This document shows positions 25,973 to 35,001 of a DNA stretch of 64,000 nt, one piece after another. The stretch lies in contig JBDHLB010000009.1 of NCBI GenBank assembly GCA_039586095.1, positions 1 through 64,000 on the forward strand, in the 5' to 3' direction. The notes under the pieces were generated by a model, which was not told the origin of the DNA, searched no databases, and saw only the letters and a program-made list of their open reading frames with translations. How positions within the stretch are numbered: position 1 is the first letter of the stretch; every line of letters begins with the position of its first letter. The position numbers were made by a program, and so were the translations under genes. The stretch comes from JBDHBD01 sp039586095 (lineage in GTDB: Bacteria; Gemmatimonadota; Gemmatimonadetes; Palauibacterales; Palauibacteraceae).

Positions 25973-27007
25973 TCAGTCCCCCTGGCAAGTTTCCGTCTCG
26001 ACGACGCGTCTTTCTTCGAGCTGACAGACGGCCTCACCGTCGAAACCGCAGGCCACGCCCGAAGCCGAGGCGGTGCAATCCCAGACTTGTGCTTCCGGAC
26101 TGGCGGACGTGAGGCGAAACGAAGTCGTCGCCGCAAAGCCGCGACACAGTCGGTCGGCTTCGCGTCCTGCCCGCTCGAGAGCCACGGCCCGAGCCTCGGC
26201 TTCGCCTGCCTGGCGGTCTGTAGACGGGCCGACGTACAGGACGAGCCGCCGTTCGGACGGCTCCCACACCTCGGTCTGCATCACCTGGCGGGCCGCGATC
26301 AGGCTAGCGGCGGCTTCCCGGAACGCGCCTTCAGGGTACGCCTCGACGTGGTCGCGAAGAGCCTGACAGCTCCCTGGCTCGCGCGACTCCCATGCGAGGC
26401 GTTCCGCCTTCGTCGGCCGGCCGCCGAATCCCCAAGCGCCGCAAGCGTCGGAAACAAGGGGCTGGATTACGGGAATCGCACACAGCTGACTCTGAGCCGC
26501 GAAGAGATTGAAACCGAAGACGGCAGCGGTCGTGAGTCCGCTCGCGAGCGCCCCGTAGGTGATCCTCTGCATCAGCCGCTTTCGGGGCCCTCTGGGGGCG
26601 GGCACAACGGTTCCGGCAAGTCTTGCCCGCAGCGTGGCGCAAAGGTCTCGGAAGAAGGCATTGCGGCGGCTGCCCCCCCACCGTCTCAGATCGATGGCCT
26701 GGATCTCTCCGAAGCCGAGCGGTGGATCCACCTTCTGCAGAAGCACGGGAACGATGATGCCGCGGGACTTGGCCCACCTCGCCTCCTCGCGCACGAACTC
26801 CCCTGCCGGTCCCACGCTGCTCTTCGTCCACAGGACGACGACGCACTTCGCCGTTTCCAACGCGGACTCGATCTGTACGTGCCAGTTCTTTCCGCTGGGC
26901 AGATCCTCGTGAGACCAGACGCCGAAGCCCTCCGCCTGAAGGGCGCGGATCAACCGAGCGGCTCGCGCCCGATCGTCCTCTACGTAGGCAACGAAGATGT
27001 CGCTCAC
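25973..27007 (-). CDS. Membrane-spanning TIR-domain protein with cysteine-rich C-terminal domain
   Basis: A 344-residue protein starting at GTG 27007, which overlaps the TPR gene stop as GTGA. Residues 2-130 are a TIR domain (SDIFVAYVEDDRARAARLIR, FGVWSHEDLPSGKNWHVQIE, CVVVLWTKSSV, FVREEARWAK, GIIVPVLL). Residues 138-148 are strongly basic and precede one transmembrane helix (149-171), so the TIR domain should be cytoplasmic. Residues 172-344 would be periplasmic and contain eight cysteines (176, 189, 214, 288, 311, 320, 328, 341), an even number compatible with disulfides. At the usual TIR catalytic-Glu region the sequence reads NWHVQIE, with Gln45 and Glu47, so NADase activity is uncertain. 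Confidence 0.88.
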   Translation of the reverse strand: MSDIFVAYVEDDRARAARLIRALQAEGFGVWSHEDLPSGKNWHVQIESALETAKCVVVLWTKSSVGPAGEFVREEARWAKSRGIIVPVLLQKVDPPLGFGEIQAIDLRRWGGSRRNAFFRDLCATLRARLAGTVVPAPRGPRKRLMQRITYGALASGLTTAAVFGFNLFAAQSQLCAIPVIQPLVSDACGAWGFGGRPTKAERLAWESREPGSCQALRDHVEAYPEGAFREAAASLIAARQVMQTEVWEPSERRLVLYVGPSTDRQAGEAEARAVALERAGREADRLCRGFAATTSFRLTSASPEAQVWDCTASASGVACGFDGEAVCQLEERRVVETETCQGD

Positions 27008-28929
27008 AGGCCCGCTCGCCGCTTCAGGCTGTCTGCTATCCACCGGTCGCGCGGGGTGAGGATGCCCAGCGCTTCCATCCGCTCCGCCACTTCGACGCCG
27101 CCCTCGGCGTATTCCTTCTCTCGCGTGAGCTCGAACATCTTCCCGTAGCTCATCAACAGGTCCCGCTGCCAGACGGCATTGACCGGATCCAGCTCGACCA
27201 GTCGCTCTCTGACCTCCAGCGAGGCGCGGAAGCTCTGCGCGGCGCCCACGCTGTCTTCCTGAACCACCAGTACAACGCCCAACAAGCTCCAAGTCGTGGC
27301 GAGATCTCGCTGCCAGCCTGCGTTTCCCGGGTCCGTCGCCGCCAGCCGCTCCTTGATCTCCAGCGATGTGCGGAGGTGATCCTCCGAGCCGGTGAAGTCC
27401 TCGAGCCACCCGAGTGCATCGGACGCGAGGTCGTGGGTGAGCGAGAGGCCCCACTGCCATTGGGCGTTGCTAGGGTCCGTCGCCACCAACCGCTGCCCGA
27501 TCTCGAGCGCCGCCTGATAACGCTCGAGCGCGCCGGAATAGTCCCCCTCGGCCTTGAGCGCGTTGCCCACCCGCTCGTGTGCGACCGCCAGGTCCCGCTG
27601 CCAGGACGAGTTGGTCGGATCCCTCGCGGCCAACCGTTGACGGATCCTGAGCGCCATGCGGTAGTTCCTGGCGGCGTCGGTGAAGCTCCGCTGTCTTTGC
27701 AGCACATCTCCCATGTCGATGTGGACGAAGGCCAGGTCCCGCTGCCAGATGCGGTTGCTCGGCTCGGTCGCCAGGAGTCGGCGCATGACCCTGAGCGCGG
27801 TCCGATGGGCTTCAAGCGCGCCGGACAGGTCACCCAGGCTCTCGAGCATCTGACCCACCCTGCCGTGAGAGACCACCAGACCGCGCTGTAAGTCGGCGTT
27901 GTCGGGAAACAGCGCGGCCAGGCGTTCTCGTATTTCGAGCGAGGCCTGGTAGCTGGCGAGCGCGCCCTGAAGGTCTCCCTGGTCCGCGAGGATTTGGCCT
28001 ATCCGGCCGTGGTCGACCGTGACGTCGTTCAGCCGGCCCAGATCGTCGGAATCCGCCGCGGCCAGCCGTTCCTGGATCACCAGCGAGGCACGGTACTGCT
28101 CGAGCGCGTCATCCAGGTTGCCTTGATCTCGGAGGACGTCGCCGAGCTCGATGAGAGCGATCGACCGCTCCCGGTCAGTCGCAGCCGTAGCGGTGGCTCG
28201 ATCCGCTGCCTGCAGAGCCGCCGGGAGGTCCCCCGCGTCCGTGTAGAGCCGGCTCAACACCACCCAGTCCCAGTAGACATCCGGGTCAAGCCCGGTGACT
28301 TCTTCGAAACGGGCGATCACTTCCGATGTCGAGAGCTTGAGGCGACTTCGAGCCTCGAGCGCCAGCATCGCGATCCGACGCCCCTCGACGGCGCTCTCGA
28401 TGTCCATTCGTCGCCGACGGGCCGCGTCGCGGGCCGCACGCAGGTCGTCCAGCACCGCAAGTGCCCCGATCTCGTCTCCCGCGTTGAAGCGAGCTAGGGC
28501 GGCCGCACCTTCGGGGGTCGACGCGATGTCTTCCACCGCGTCTCTGAACACGGAGATCTCTTGGGCGTATGCTCGATCCTGCTCGGCCAGAGCGGCGACG
28601 AACTCCTCCTCCGCTGCCGTCAGCTCGGTCTGGAGGCGGGTGACGTCTTCGGCCCGGCCGCTTCGCGCGCTCTCCAGCTGGGCTCGCAGATTCTGGATCT
28701 CCTCTGCCTGCTGTCGAATCCGGGTATCCGCCGCGCGTGCAGCAGCGACCTGGGTGGCGGACGCGGCGTAGAGCGCCGCGGCGACCTCGGCACGCACGTC
28801 GACCTGGGCAACCTGGTTGGTGGGAGTCTGCCCCGAGAGCGTGCCTGGGGCGATGCAGAGCCATGTGACGCCAAGAACCGCGCTTGCGGCCGTCACGAGA
28901 GACAGCGGTCCAGGTTTGTTCGAGAGCAT
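27004..28929 (-). CDS. Exported or anchored TPR-repeat protein, first gene of the TIR unit
   Basis: A 641-residue protein. A hydrophobic helix (about 10-32, ending TLSGQTP) is a signal peptide or anchor. A coiled coil (about 50-130) follows, then about six to seven tetratricopeptide-type units of about 50 residues whose consensus ends DPxNxxWQRDLAxxH with a GDxxGALxxYxxALxIxERL helix. This long-repeat TPR subtype often accompanies signalling domains in bacteria. It overlaps the TIR gene by 4 bp, which indicates coupling. Start ATG 28929 is chosen because the signal-like helix follows directly; no strong ribosome binding site is seen. It likely acts as a periplasmic or membrane-bound sensor or scaffold. 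Confidence 0.88.
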   Translation of the reverse strand: MLSNKPGPLSLVTAASAVLGVTWLCIAPGTLSGQTPTNQVAQVDVRAEVAAALYAASATQVAAARAADTRIRQQAEEIQNLRAQLESARSGRAEDVTRLQTELTAAEEEFVAALAEQDRAYAQEISVFRDAVEDIASTPEGAAALARFNAGDEIGALAVLDDLRAARDAARRRRMDIESAVEGRRIAMLALEARSRLKLSTSEVIARFEEVTGLDPDVYWDWVVLSRLYTDAGDLPAALQAADRATATAATDRERSIALIELGDVLRDQGNLDDALEQYRASLVIQERLAAADSDDLGRLNDVTVDHGRIGQILADQGDLQGALASYQASLEIRERLAALFPDNADLQRGLVVSHGRVGQMLESLGDLSGALEAHRTALRVMRRLLATEPSNRIWQRDLAFVHIDMGDVLQRQRSFTDAARNYRMALRIRQRLAARDPTNSSWQRDLAVAHERVGNALKAEGDYSGALERYQAALEIGQRLVATDPSNAQWQWGLSLTHDLASDALGWLEDFTGSEDHLRTSLEIKERLAATDPGNAGWQRDLATTWSLLGVVLVVQEDSVGAAQSFRASLEVRERLVELDPVNAVWQRDLLMSYGKMFELTREKEYAEGGVEVAERMEALGILTPRDRWIADSLKRRAGL

Positions 28930-29055
28930 CTGACGAGTATGCAGGAGTGTCGGCTTACTCTCAACGTCAACTGGACGTCGGAGTGGTTGTGCATGTACGC
29001 TGGTAGACGCCGAATGAGGCCGATTCTTGCACTCCATAACCTGGGGAGGATCAGA

Positions 29056-29583
29056 ATGAAGCGGACAATCTTGCTCTGGAGCCTGGGCGGTCTACTGGCC
29101 CTGGCCGCCTGCGCGCAGCCAGCACCCGAGACGACGGAGACCGAAACGGCTGTCGTACAGGATACCGAAGCCGCCGAGGCCGCCATACGGGCCCTGGTTG
29201 ACGAGTTTCTGGCCGGTTTCAACGCGGGCGATGCCGAGAGTCTGGCATCTCAATACGCAGAGGATGCCGTCCAGATGGCGCCGGACGGACCACCTACCGA
29301 GGGACCTGAGGCCATCGTCAGATCCATCGCGGAGTTCATGGCAGGGTACACAGCCACGCAGACCGCCACGGTCGACGAGGTGAGTGTGCACGGCGACATC
29401 GCCTTCGCCAGGGGAAGCTGGAACGTGCGCCAGACCCCTGTAGCGGGTGGAGAGGAAGAGGTCCGAAACGGCAAGTGGCTCACGATCTGTCAGCAACAGG
29501 CCGACGGCTCCTGGCAGGTCTGGCGGTGGATCTGGAACCAGGAAAGCGCGTCGATGGGAGAGGCGGCCACGGAGTCCATGTAG
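29056..29583 (+). CDS. SnoaL-like/DUF4440-type lipoprotein
   Basis: A 175-residue protein with lipoprotein signal LLALAACAQ (Cys about 20), an acidic Thr/Glu-rich linker and an NTF2-like domain (AAIRALVDEFLAGFNAGDAE, YAEDAVQMAPDGPPTEG, WRWIWNQE). The ketosteroid-isomerase-like fold binds small molecules, and enzymatic activity is not assured. GGAGG lies 6 nt before ATG 29056. It is divergent from the TPR-TIR unit across 126 bp, so regulation could be shared. Confidence 0.83.
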   Translation: MKRTILLWSLGGLLALAACAQPAPETTETETAVVQDTEAAEAAIRALVDEFLAGFNAGDAESLASQYAEDAVQMAPDGPPTEGPEAIVRSIAEFMAGYTATQTATVDEVSVHGDIAFARGSWNVRQTPVAGGEEEVRNGKWLTICQQQADGSWQVWRWIWNQESASMGEAATESM

Positions 29584-29626
29584 CCGCCCCCGCCGTTCTA
29601 ACTGTCAGAGAAGGGTCTGACGCGCC

Positions 29627-31477
29627 CTACGGAAAGGACACCGGGGCCTCGCCCGAGCACTCGGCCGGGGTCTCGGGCGTCCACCCCGCGTTGCACACCT
29701 CGTATGTGAAGGTGCCCGAGACGTCCTTCCCCAGGTTGTCTGTATACGAGCCGGCGTTGTCCACGCCGAGCGCGATCGTCCCGCCGTTCCGCCACACGTC
29801 CACCAGGGGGCCGCCGCCTGTCCAGTCGAGGACGGCGCGCCAGTTCTTCCCCTTCTGAACTTTCGTAACCTGGAAGACGCCGAACGGCGCCGGTGGGTCG
29901 CCGGTACCGGCCGCTGGCTCACGGTACGGACTGCACGGTGGCGACGCGTAGTCGGTGCCGTCCTCGAAGGCACCCGTGAGGCCGGTCACACAGAAACTGA
30001 AGCTGGTGGCGTTGCGGATCATGCCCGTTGTGAGTTCGACCATGCCGTCGCTGCCGGTCACGCCCGACGAGGTGGCGTAGTCGGCACTTCCATCCACCTC
30101 CCATGAGCCGTTCACGGTAACGTCCGCGAGCGGATTCCCTCCGTCATCGACAGCTTGCACGGTGACGGTGCCGCTGGCCCGCTTGTTCTTGTTCACCTTC
30201 ACGGTCACGCCGCTGACCCACTGAACCGTCGCCGTCGTGCACGCACCGCCGGCGCACGGGTCGACCGGTGTGTTTCCGGAGTAGAGCAGCAGATTCGGCG
30301 AGCCGGCTCCCGCGTTCGAGACCACGTTCGACGTGGCCGAGCTCTGCATGGCCGCCCAGACCTGCGCCGGAGACCAGTTCCGGTTGGCCTCGAGGTGGAG
30401 CGCCGCCACGCCCGCCACGTGCGGGGAGGCCATCGACGTCCCGCTCCAAGTGCCCGTTCCGTCGCCCATCACAGTCGACGTGATCGACGACCCCGGCGCG
30501 AAGATGTCGACACACGTGCCGTAGTTGGAGAACGAGCTGCGGGCGTCCGAGCTGGTGGTCGAGCCGACGGTAACGGCCTCCGGGGCGCTCGCAGGCGACT
30601 TGGTGCACGCGTCCCTGTTGTCGTTGCCGGCCGAGACGGCGAACGTCACGCCGGCCGCCACGGCGTTGGCAATGGCGGCGTTCACGGATGAGCTGTAACC
30701 ACCGCCGAGGCTCATGTTCGCCACGGCCGGGCGGGCATGGTTGTCCATCACCCACTCGATTCCCGCGATGACGCCCGCATACGAACCGGAGCCGCCGCAA
30801 CCGAGCACTCTCACGGAGACGATGTTGGCGTCCTTCGCCACCCCATAGTCCTTGCTGCCCACGGTCCCGGCCACGTGGGTGCCGTGCCCGTGGCAGTCTG
30901 ACGCGTCGCTGTCGCCGTCGATGAAGTCCCAGCCGCTGGACAGCCGGGTGCCGAACTGGTCGGTCCGACCGAAGTCGATCCCCGTGTCGAGGATGTAGGC
31001 GTGCACGCCGGTCCCATCACCCGGTGGCACGTAGGAGCCGTCCAGCGGCAACGCCCGCTGATCGATTCGGTCCAGGCCCCACGAGCCAACCGTCGTCTGC
31101 ACCACACCGTCCTGCTCGACGTAGGCGACGTTCGGGTTGCGCTGGATCGCGTCGATCGCCTGAGGCGGCAGGTTGCCCGCGAATCCCTTGAGCGCCCGGC
31201 TGTATGTGTACTGGATCGTGCCGCCGTGCGCTCCGACCAGGGCGCGCGCCAGACCCGGTGGATCGACAACGTCGTCCTGGAACACGACGATCCAGTCGTC
31301 CGGGCCGACCTCAGCCGTCTGGACTGTCGCCGCGAGCTCCACCGACCCATCCGGCTGAAGGGAAAGGGGATCGTCCTGACAGCCTGCGAAAGCGACCGCA
31401 ACAGCCAGAAAGAAACCGCTGGAACGGCGCAAACGAAGCGTGCGATCTATGCGGGGCACATCGGGCAGCTGAGACAT
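29627..31477 (-). CDS. S8 subtilisin-like lipoprotease with C-terminal beta domains
   Basis: A 616-residue exported serine protease. It has a lipobox FAGC (Cys33), an I9 propeptide (DWIVVFQDDV to NPNVAYVEQDG), and an S8 domain with Asp164 in YILDTGID, His198 in HGHGTHVAGT and Ser in GTSMASPH. After the protease come an Ig-like domain (VTVQAVDDGGNPLADVTVNG) and a fibronectin-like C-terminal domain ending near TFTYEVCNAGWTPET. ATG 31477 has GGAGG 4 nt upstream. It is a paralogue of the subtilase at the left edge. A short copy of its 3' coding end occurs at 38271-38323. Confidence 0.94.
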   Translation of the reverse strand: MSQLPDVPRIDRTLRLRRSSGFFLAVAVAFAGCQDDPLSLQPDGSVELAATVQTAEVGPDDWIVVFQDDVVDPPGLARALVGAHGGTIQYTYSRALKGFAGNLPPQAIDAIQRNPNVAYVEQDGVVQTTVGSWGLDRIDQRALPLDGSYVPPGDGTGVHAYILDTGIDFGRTDQFGTRLSSGWDFIDGDSDASDCHGHGTHVAGTVGSKDYGVAKDANIVSVRVLGCGGSGSYAGVIAGIEWVMDNHARPAVANMSLGGGYSSSVNAAIANAVAAGVTFAVSAGNDNRDACTKSPASAPEAVTVGSTTSSDARSSFSNYGTCVDIFAPGSSITSTVMGDGTGTWSGTSMASPHVAGVAALHLEANRNWSPAQVWAAMQSSATSNVVSNAGAGSPNLLLYSGNTPVDPCAGGACTTATVQWVSGVTVKVNKNKRASGTVTVQAVDDGGNPLADVTVNGSWEVDGSADYATSSGVTGSDGMVELTTGMIRNATSFSFCVTGLTGAFEDGTDYASPPCSPYREPAAGTGDPPAPFGVFQVTKVQKGKNWRAVLDWTGGGPLVDVWRNGGTIALGVDNAGSYTDNLGKDVSGTFTYEVCNAGWTPETPAECSGEAPVSFP

Positions 31478-31757
31478 GCGTCCTCCAACAGCTCGGGAGC
31501 GCTCTCCGGGGGGCAACCTGAAAAGCAACTGACAATAAAGGTGTGTCGCCAGTACCTGTCGGATATCAAGAGGGAGTGACGGATTCGCTACCTGCGCCAA
31601 CCGGAGGTATCAGAGAGCTGAAGGCTGGAGCCGGTGGCCCGGCGGGGGTTGCTCGGCACGCCTTCGGACAAGAACCTTTCGGCACGCCGCGCATGCCGAG
31701 ACCAACTGGGGTCAGACTGTTGCGGTCTGTTCACGGCTCGCCCGGAGGTTCGATGAC

Positions 31758-32801
31758 GTGAGGTCCGCACCCGGGGAACGCCACGCTGCGGAAATGTCGG
31801 CGCTGCTCGACATGGGATTCGAGCCCGCCCGGCCCCTGCCGGAACGCATCGAAGACACGATCCTGCCGTCCGGCGACCACAAGCTCGTGCTCGATCGGCG
31901 GGCCATGAGCACTCGCGTTTCGGTCGCTGCCATCCACGACTCCCGGTGCCTGTTGGAGGATGCGGCCGGCCGTGCGTTCGAAAAGATGGACCTCCTGATT
32001 GGCCTCCTCGATCGGTTTGACGCCGCTTCAGCGGTGGGCGTGCTCAACGCCGAGGGAAGACTCGCGGGTCCGCCGCCGGAGCTGACGCTGCTGCTCGATC
32101 GATCGGCCGCGGTCCACAGGGCGAGCGGCGGCGCTTTCGACGTCACGGTCCAGCCGCTCGTGGATCTGCAGAAGGAAGCCGAGGCGGACCCGGATTCGGT
32201 CGCCTGGCGGCATGCGCTCGAGACGGTCGGCGCGGATGCCGTGCAAGTCTCCGCCGCGCGAATCGCTCTCGAGAGGGACGGGATGGGCATCACGCTCGAC
32301 GGGATCGCCAAAGGCTACATCGTGGATGCGATGGCCGCGGTGCTCGAAGCGCACGGCATCGGCCGCTACCTGATCGACGCGGGAGGAGACATCCGGGCCT
32401 CCGGCGTTCGGGAGGACGACCTCCCCTGGCTGATCGCCGTCCGGGATCCCCGGCACGGCGGGATTTTCCCCTCGCCGCTGCGGATGGCGAAGGGAGCCGT
32501 CGCGACCTCCGGCGGCTACGAGGCCCGTCTCGATCCGGACGGATCCTGGCACCCCATCGTGAACTCCCGCACAGGCCGGTCGCCCGTCGACGTCCTGAGC
32601 GTGACCGTCGCGGGTCCCACCGCATTCGCCTCGGATGCGCTCGCCACCGCCGCGCTGCTGATGTCTCCGCGGCGGGGAGCGCGATTCATCGACGCCATGC
32701 CTGGGTTCGAGTGCATGGTAGTCGACGGGGAGGGCGAGAGGACGCTTTCGGCCGGCTGGCCGGACCACCAACAGCTGCACGAGCAGGAAGGCGTGAGATG
32801 A
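31758..32801 (+). CDS. apbE: ApbE-family FAD:protein FMN transferase
   Basis: A 347-residue enzyme that transfers FMN from FAD to a Thr in a target protein. ApbE hallmarks are present: DRFDAASAVGVLNAEGR (degenerate D-x-S region), GGAFDVTVQPLVDL, GITLDGIAKGYIVDAMA, YLIDAGGDIRASG, HPIVNSRTG and FASDALATAALLM. The GTG start at 31758 is 9 nt after GGAGG. There is no obvious signal peptide. Its stop overlaps the doxX start as ATGA. It opens a plus-strand operon, and its flavin acceptor is not evident among the neighbours. Confidence 0.92.
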   Translation: MRSAPGERHAAEMSALLDMGFEPARPLPERIEDTILPSGDHKLVLDRRAMSTRVSVAAIHDSRCLLEDAAGRAFEKMDLLIGLLDRFDAASAVGVLNAEGRLAGPPPELTLLLDRSAAVHRASGGAFDVTVQPLVDLQKEAEADPDSVAWRHALETVGADAVQVSAARIALERDGMGITLDGIAKGYIVDAMAAVLEAHGIGRYLIDAGGDIRASGVREDDLPWLIAVRDPRHGGIFPSPLRMAKGAVATSGGYEARLDPDGSWHPIVNSRTGRSPVDVLSVTVAGPTAFASDALATAALLMSPRRGARFIDAMPGFECMVVDGEGERTLSAGWPDHQQLHEQEGVR

Positions 32802-33301
32802 AATCGATCTACTCGGGTGCCCAGCTGACCGCGCTGGTGGTACTGCGGTTCGTCGTCGGGTGGCACTTCTTCTATGAGGGTCTTTCCAAACTCATCAACC
32901 CGTACTGGACGTCGGCCGGCTATCTGGAAAGCTCGGAGGGGTTCATGTCGGAGCTCTTCATGGACCTGGCGTCCAATCCGGGCACATTGGCTGTCGTCGA
33001 CCAATTGAACGTGTGGGGGTTGATCCTCGTCGGACTCGGTCTGATGCTGGGTGGGCTCACACGCACGGCCACCGTGTTCGGGATCCTCATGCTCCTCCTC
33101 TACTACCTGGCCACGCCACCGTGGCCCGGGCTCGAGTACACGATACCGGCCGAGGGCGCCTACCTGATCATCAACAAGGTCTTGATCGAGCTCTGCGCGC
33201 TGCTGGTGACCCTATTCTTCCCCACGGGGCACATCGTCGGACTGGATCGTTTGCTGCGGTTGGCCCGCTCCCGACGCTCCGTGCAGGAATCCTACGCATG
33301 A
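32798..33301 (+). CDS. DoxX-family membrane protein
   Basis: A 167-residue protein with four predicted transmembrane helices. The DoxX signature region VVLRFVVGWHFFYEGLSKLI opens the protein, and GLILVGLGLMLGGLTRTATV forms the second helix. DoxX-like proteins accompany respiratory or redox enzymes. It is translationally coupled to apbE (4-bp overlap) and followed after 31 bp by a Tat-exported oxidoreductase, so it may help couple that enzyme to the membrane. This role is inferred from context. Confidence 0.87.
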   Translation: MKSIYSGAQLTALVVLRFVVGWHFFYEGLSKLINPYWTSAGYLESSEGFMSELFMDLASNPGTLAVVDQLNVWGLILVGLGLMLGGLTRTATVFGILMLLLYYLATPPWPGLEYTIPAEGAYLIINKVLIELCALLVTLFFPTGHIVGLDRLLRLARSRRSVQESYA

Positions 33302-33332
33302 TGCCCAGCCGAAACCCGCCGGAGGACGAACG

Positions 33333-34991
33333 ATGAACGATGACATTCATAACGGCGACGAAGCGTTCGTCGATGAGGAGAACGTCGACGAGCCGGCCGA
33401 TAGCGTGAAAGGAGAGCCGGCGGAGGAGCCCGCGGCAGGCCCGGGCGGAGTGGGACGCCGCGACGTCCTGAAGGCCCTGGCCACCGTCCCGGTGTTCGGC
33501 GCGCTGGGATATACGGCGCTGCGTCGCCGGGGACTGGACACCGATGAGCGCCGACGTCTCCTCGATGAGCTCGGGATCGAGGACGAGGGCGCGGGCCTGT
33601 TCTCGGAGCGCGAGACGCGCGTGCACCCGGAGACGGTCCGCGTCGGCATCATCGGATACGGTCTCGAGGGAGAATACCTGGTGAGAAACCTGGGCTTCGC
33701 GCATCCGGATTGGCTCGAGGAGCGTCGCGCGGCCAAGGAGGAGGACCCACGCGACAACAGTCTGGAGGAGTGGCTCGCTCAGGAGAACCTGAACGTCGAG
33801 CTTACGGCCGTATGCGACGTGTTCGACGTCCGGGCCGAGAGGGCGATCATGGCTTCCACCCAGCCGCTTCGACCGGGCGGAGATACCCGGCAGCTGAAAC
33901 CGGCGAAGCGGTATCGTCATTTCGAGGACCTCATCACGTCGCCGGACGTGGACGCGGTCATCATCGCTACCCCGGACCACTGGCACTCTCGGATCACCGT
34001 GGCCGCGGCCGAAATGGGCAAGCACGTGTACTGCGAGAAGTGCATGACCCGCACCGAGGATGAGGTGTGGCCGATGGCCGACGCGGTGAAGAGCTCGGGA
34101 ATCGTGTTCCAGCTCGGTCACCAAAACCGCCAGGTCGAGGCCCACGAAAAGGCCCGGCAGGTGATCCAGAAGGGTATCCTCGGACCCATCACCCTCGTCG
34201 AGACCACGACGAACCGAAACGACCCGTGGGGCGCCTGGGTGTGGGAGATCCACAAGGAGGGAAGCCCGCGCACGATCGATTGGGAGCTGTTTCAGGAGAC
34301 GGCCGCGAACAAGGTCCCGTTCAGCCTCGAGCGCTTCTTCCGGTGGCGCTGCTGGTACGATTACGGAACCGGTCTTTCGGGGGACCTCCTCTCGCACGAG
34401 TACGACGCGGTCAACCAGATCCTCGACCTCGGAATCCCGCACTCCGCGACCGCTTCGGGCGGCATCTACTTCTTCAAGGACGGACGCGACGTGCCGGATG
34501 TGTGGCAGGCCGTGCTCGAGTATCCGGACCGGGATCTGACGCTCGTGTACAGCGCCACCCTCGCCAACGGGTACAACCGGGGGATCCGGGTGATGGGGCA
34601 CGACGCGACGATGGATGTCGGCGAGCAGCTCACGGTCACGCCGGACGGCACGTCCACCCGCTACGAGAAGATGCTGGAAGAGGGTCTCCTGAAGACGGAT
34701 CGGCCGATGCTCACCTACCAGAGCGGCTTCAAGGGGGTGGACGCCGTGACGACGCCCACGGAGGAGTACTTTGCGAGCCGCGGGCTCTTGTTCACGTACC
34801 GAGGCGGCCAGCGGGTGAGTACCCACTATCTGCACCTTCGGCAGTGGCTGGACTGCATCCGGTATGGCGAGAAGCCGAGCTGCGACATCGATCGCGGCAT
34901 CGAGGAGGCGATCACCTGCCACATGGCCACGAAGTCGTACCTGGAGGGGCGCCGCGTCTACTGGGACCCGACGGAGCGCAGGATCGTGTGA
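33333..34991 (+). CDS. Tat-exported Gfo/Idh/MocA-family oxidoreductase
   Basis: A 552-residue protein. An acidic N-terminal stretch precedes a twin-arginine-like signal (GRRDVLKALATVPVFGALG). The NAD(P)-binding domain has VRVGIIGYGLEGEYLVRN, then VDAVIIATPDHWHSRI and MGKHVYCEKCMTRTEDEVW, where the usual EKP is EKC. The second domain has YDYGTGLSGDLLSHEYDAVN. Such exported members take part in periplasmic sugar oxidation, glycosidase-like or 3-keto-sugar chemistry. It is part of the apbE-doxX-...-DUF1080 operon. Confidence 0.9.
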   Translation: MNDDIHNGDEAFVDEENVDEPADSVKGEPAEEPAAGPGGVGRRDVLKALATVPVFGALGYTALRRRGLDTDERRRLLDELGIEDEGAGLFSERETRVHPETVRVGIIGYGLEGEYLVRNLGFAHPDWLEERRAAKEEDPRDNSLEEWLAQENLNVELTAVCDVFDVRAERAIMASTQPLRPGGDTRQLKPAKRYRHFEDLITSPDVDAVIIATPDHWHSRITVAAAEMGKHVYCEKCMTRTEDEVWPMADAVKSSGIVFQLGHQNRQVEAHEKARQVIQKGILGPITLVETTTNRNDPWGAWVWEIHKEGSPRTIDWELFQETAANKVPFSLERFFRWRCWYDYGTGLSGDLLSHEYDAVNQILDLGIPHSATASGGIYFFKDGRDVPDVWQAVLEYPDRDLTLVYSATLANGYNRGIRVMGHDATMDVGEQLTVTPDGTSTRYEKMLEEGLLKTDRPMLTYQSGFKGVDAVTTPTEEYFASRGLLFTYRGGQRVSTHYLHLRQWLDCIRYGEKPSCDIDRGIEEAITCHMATKSYLEGRRVYWDPTERRIV

Positions 34992-35001
34992 GGGCCGGCC
35001 G

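Noticed and set aside
28939..28952. 14-bp match between 28939-28952 and the region near 42905-42918
   Set aside because: Several matches of this length are expected by chance in 64 kb, and flanks do not align.
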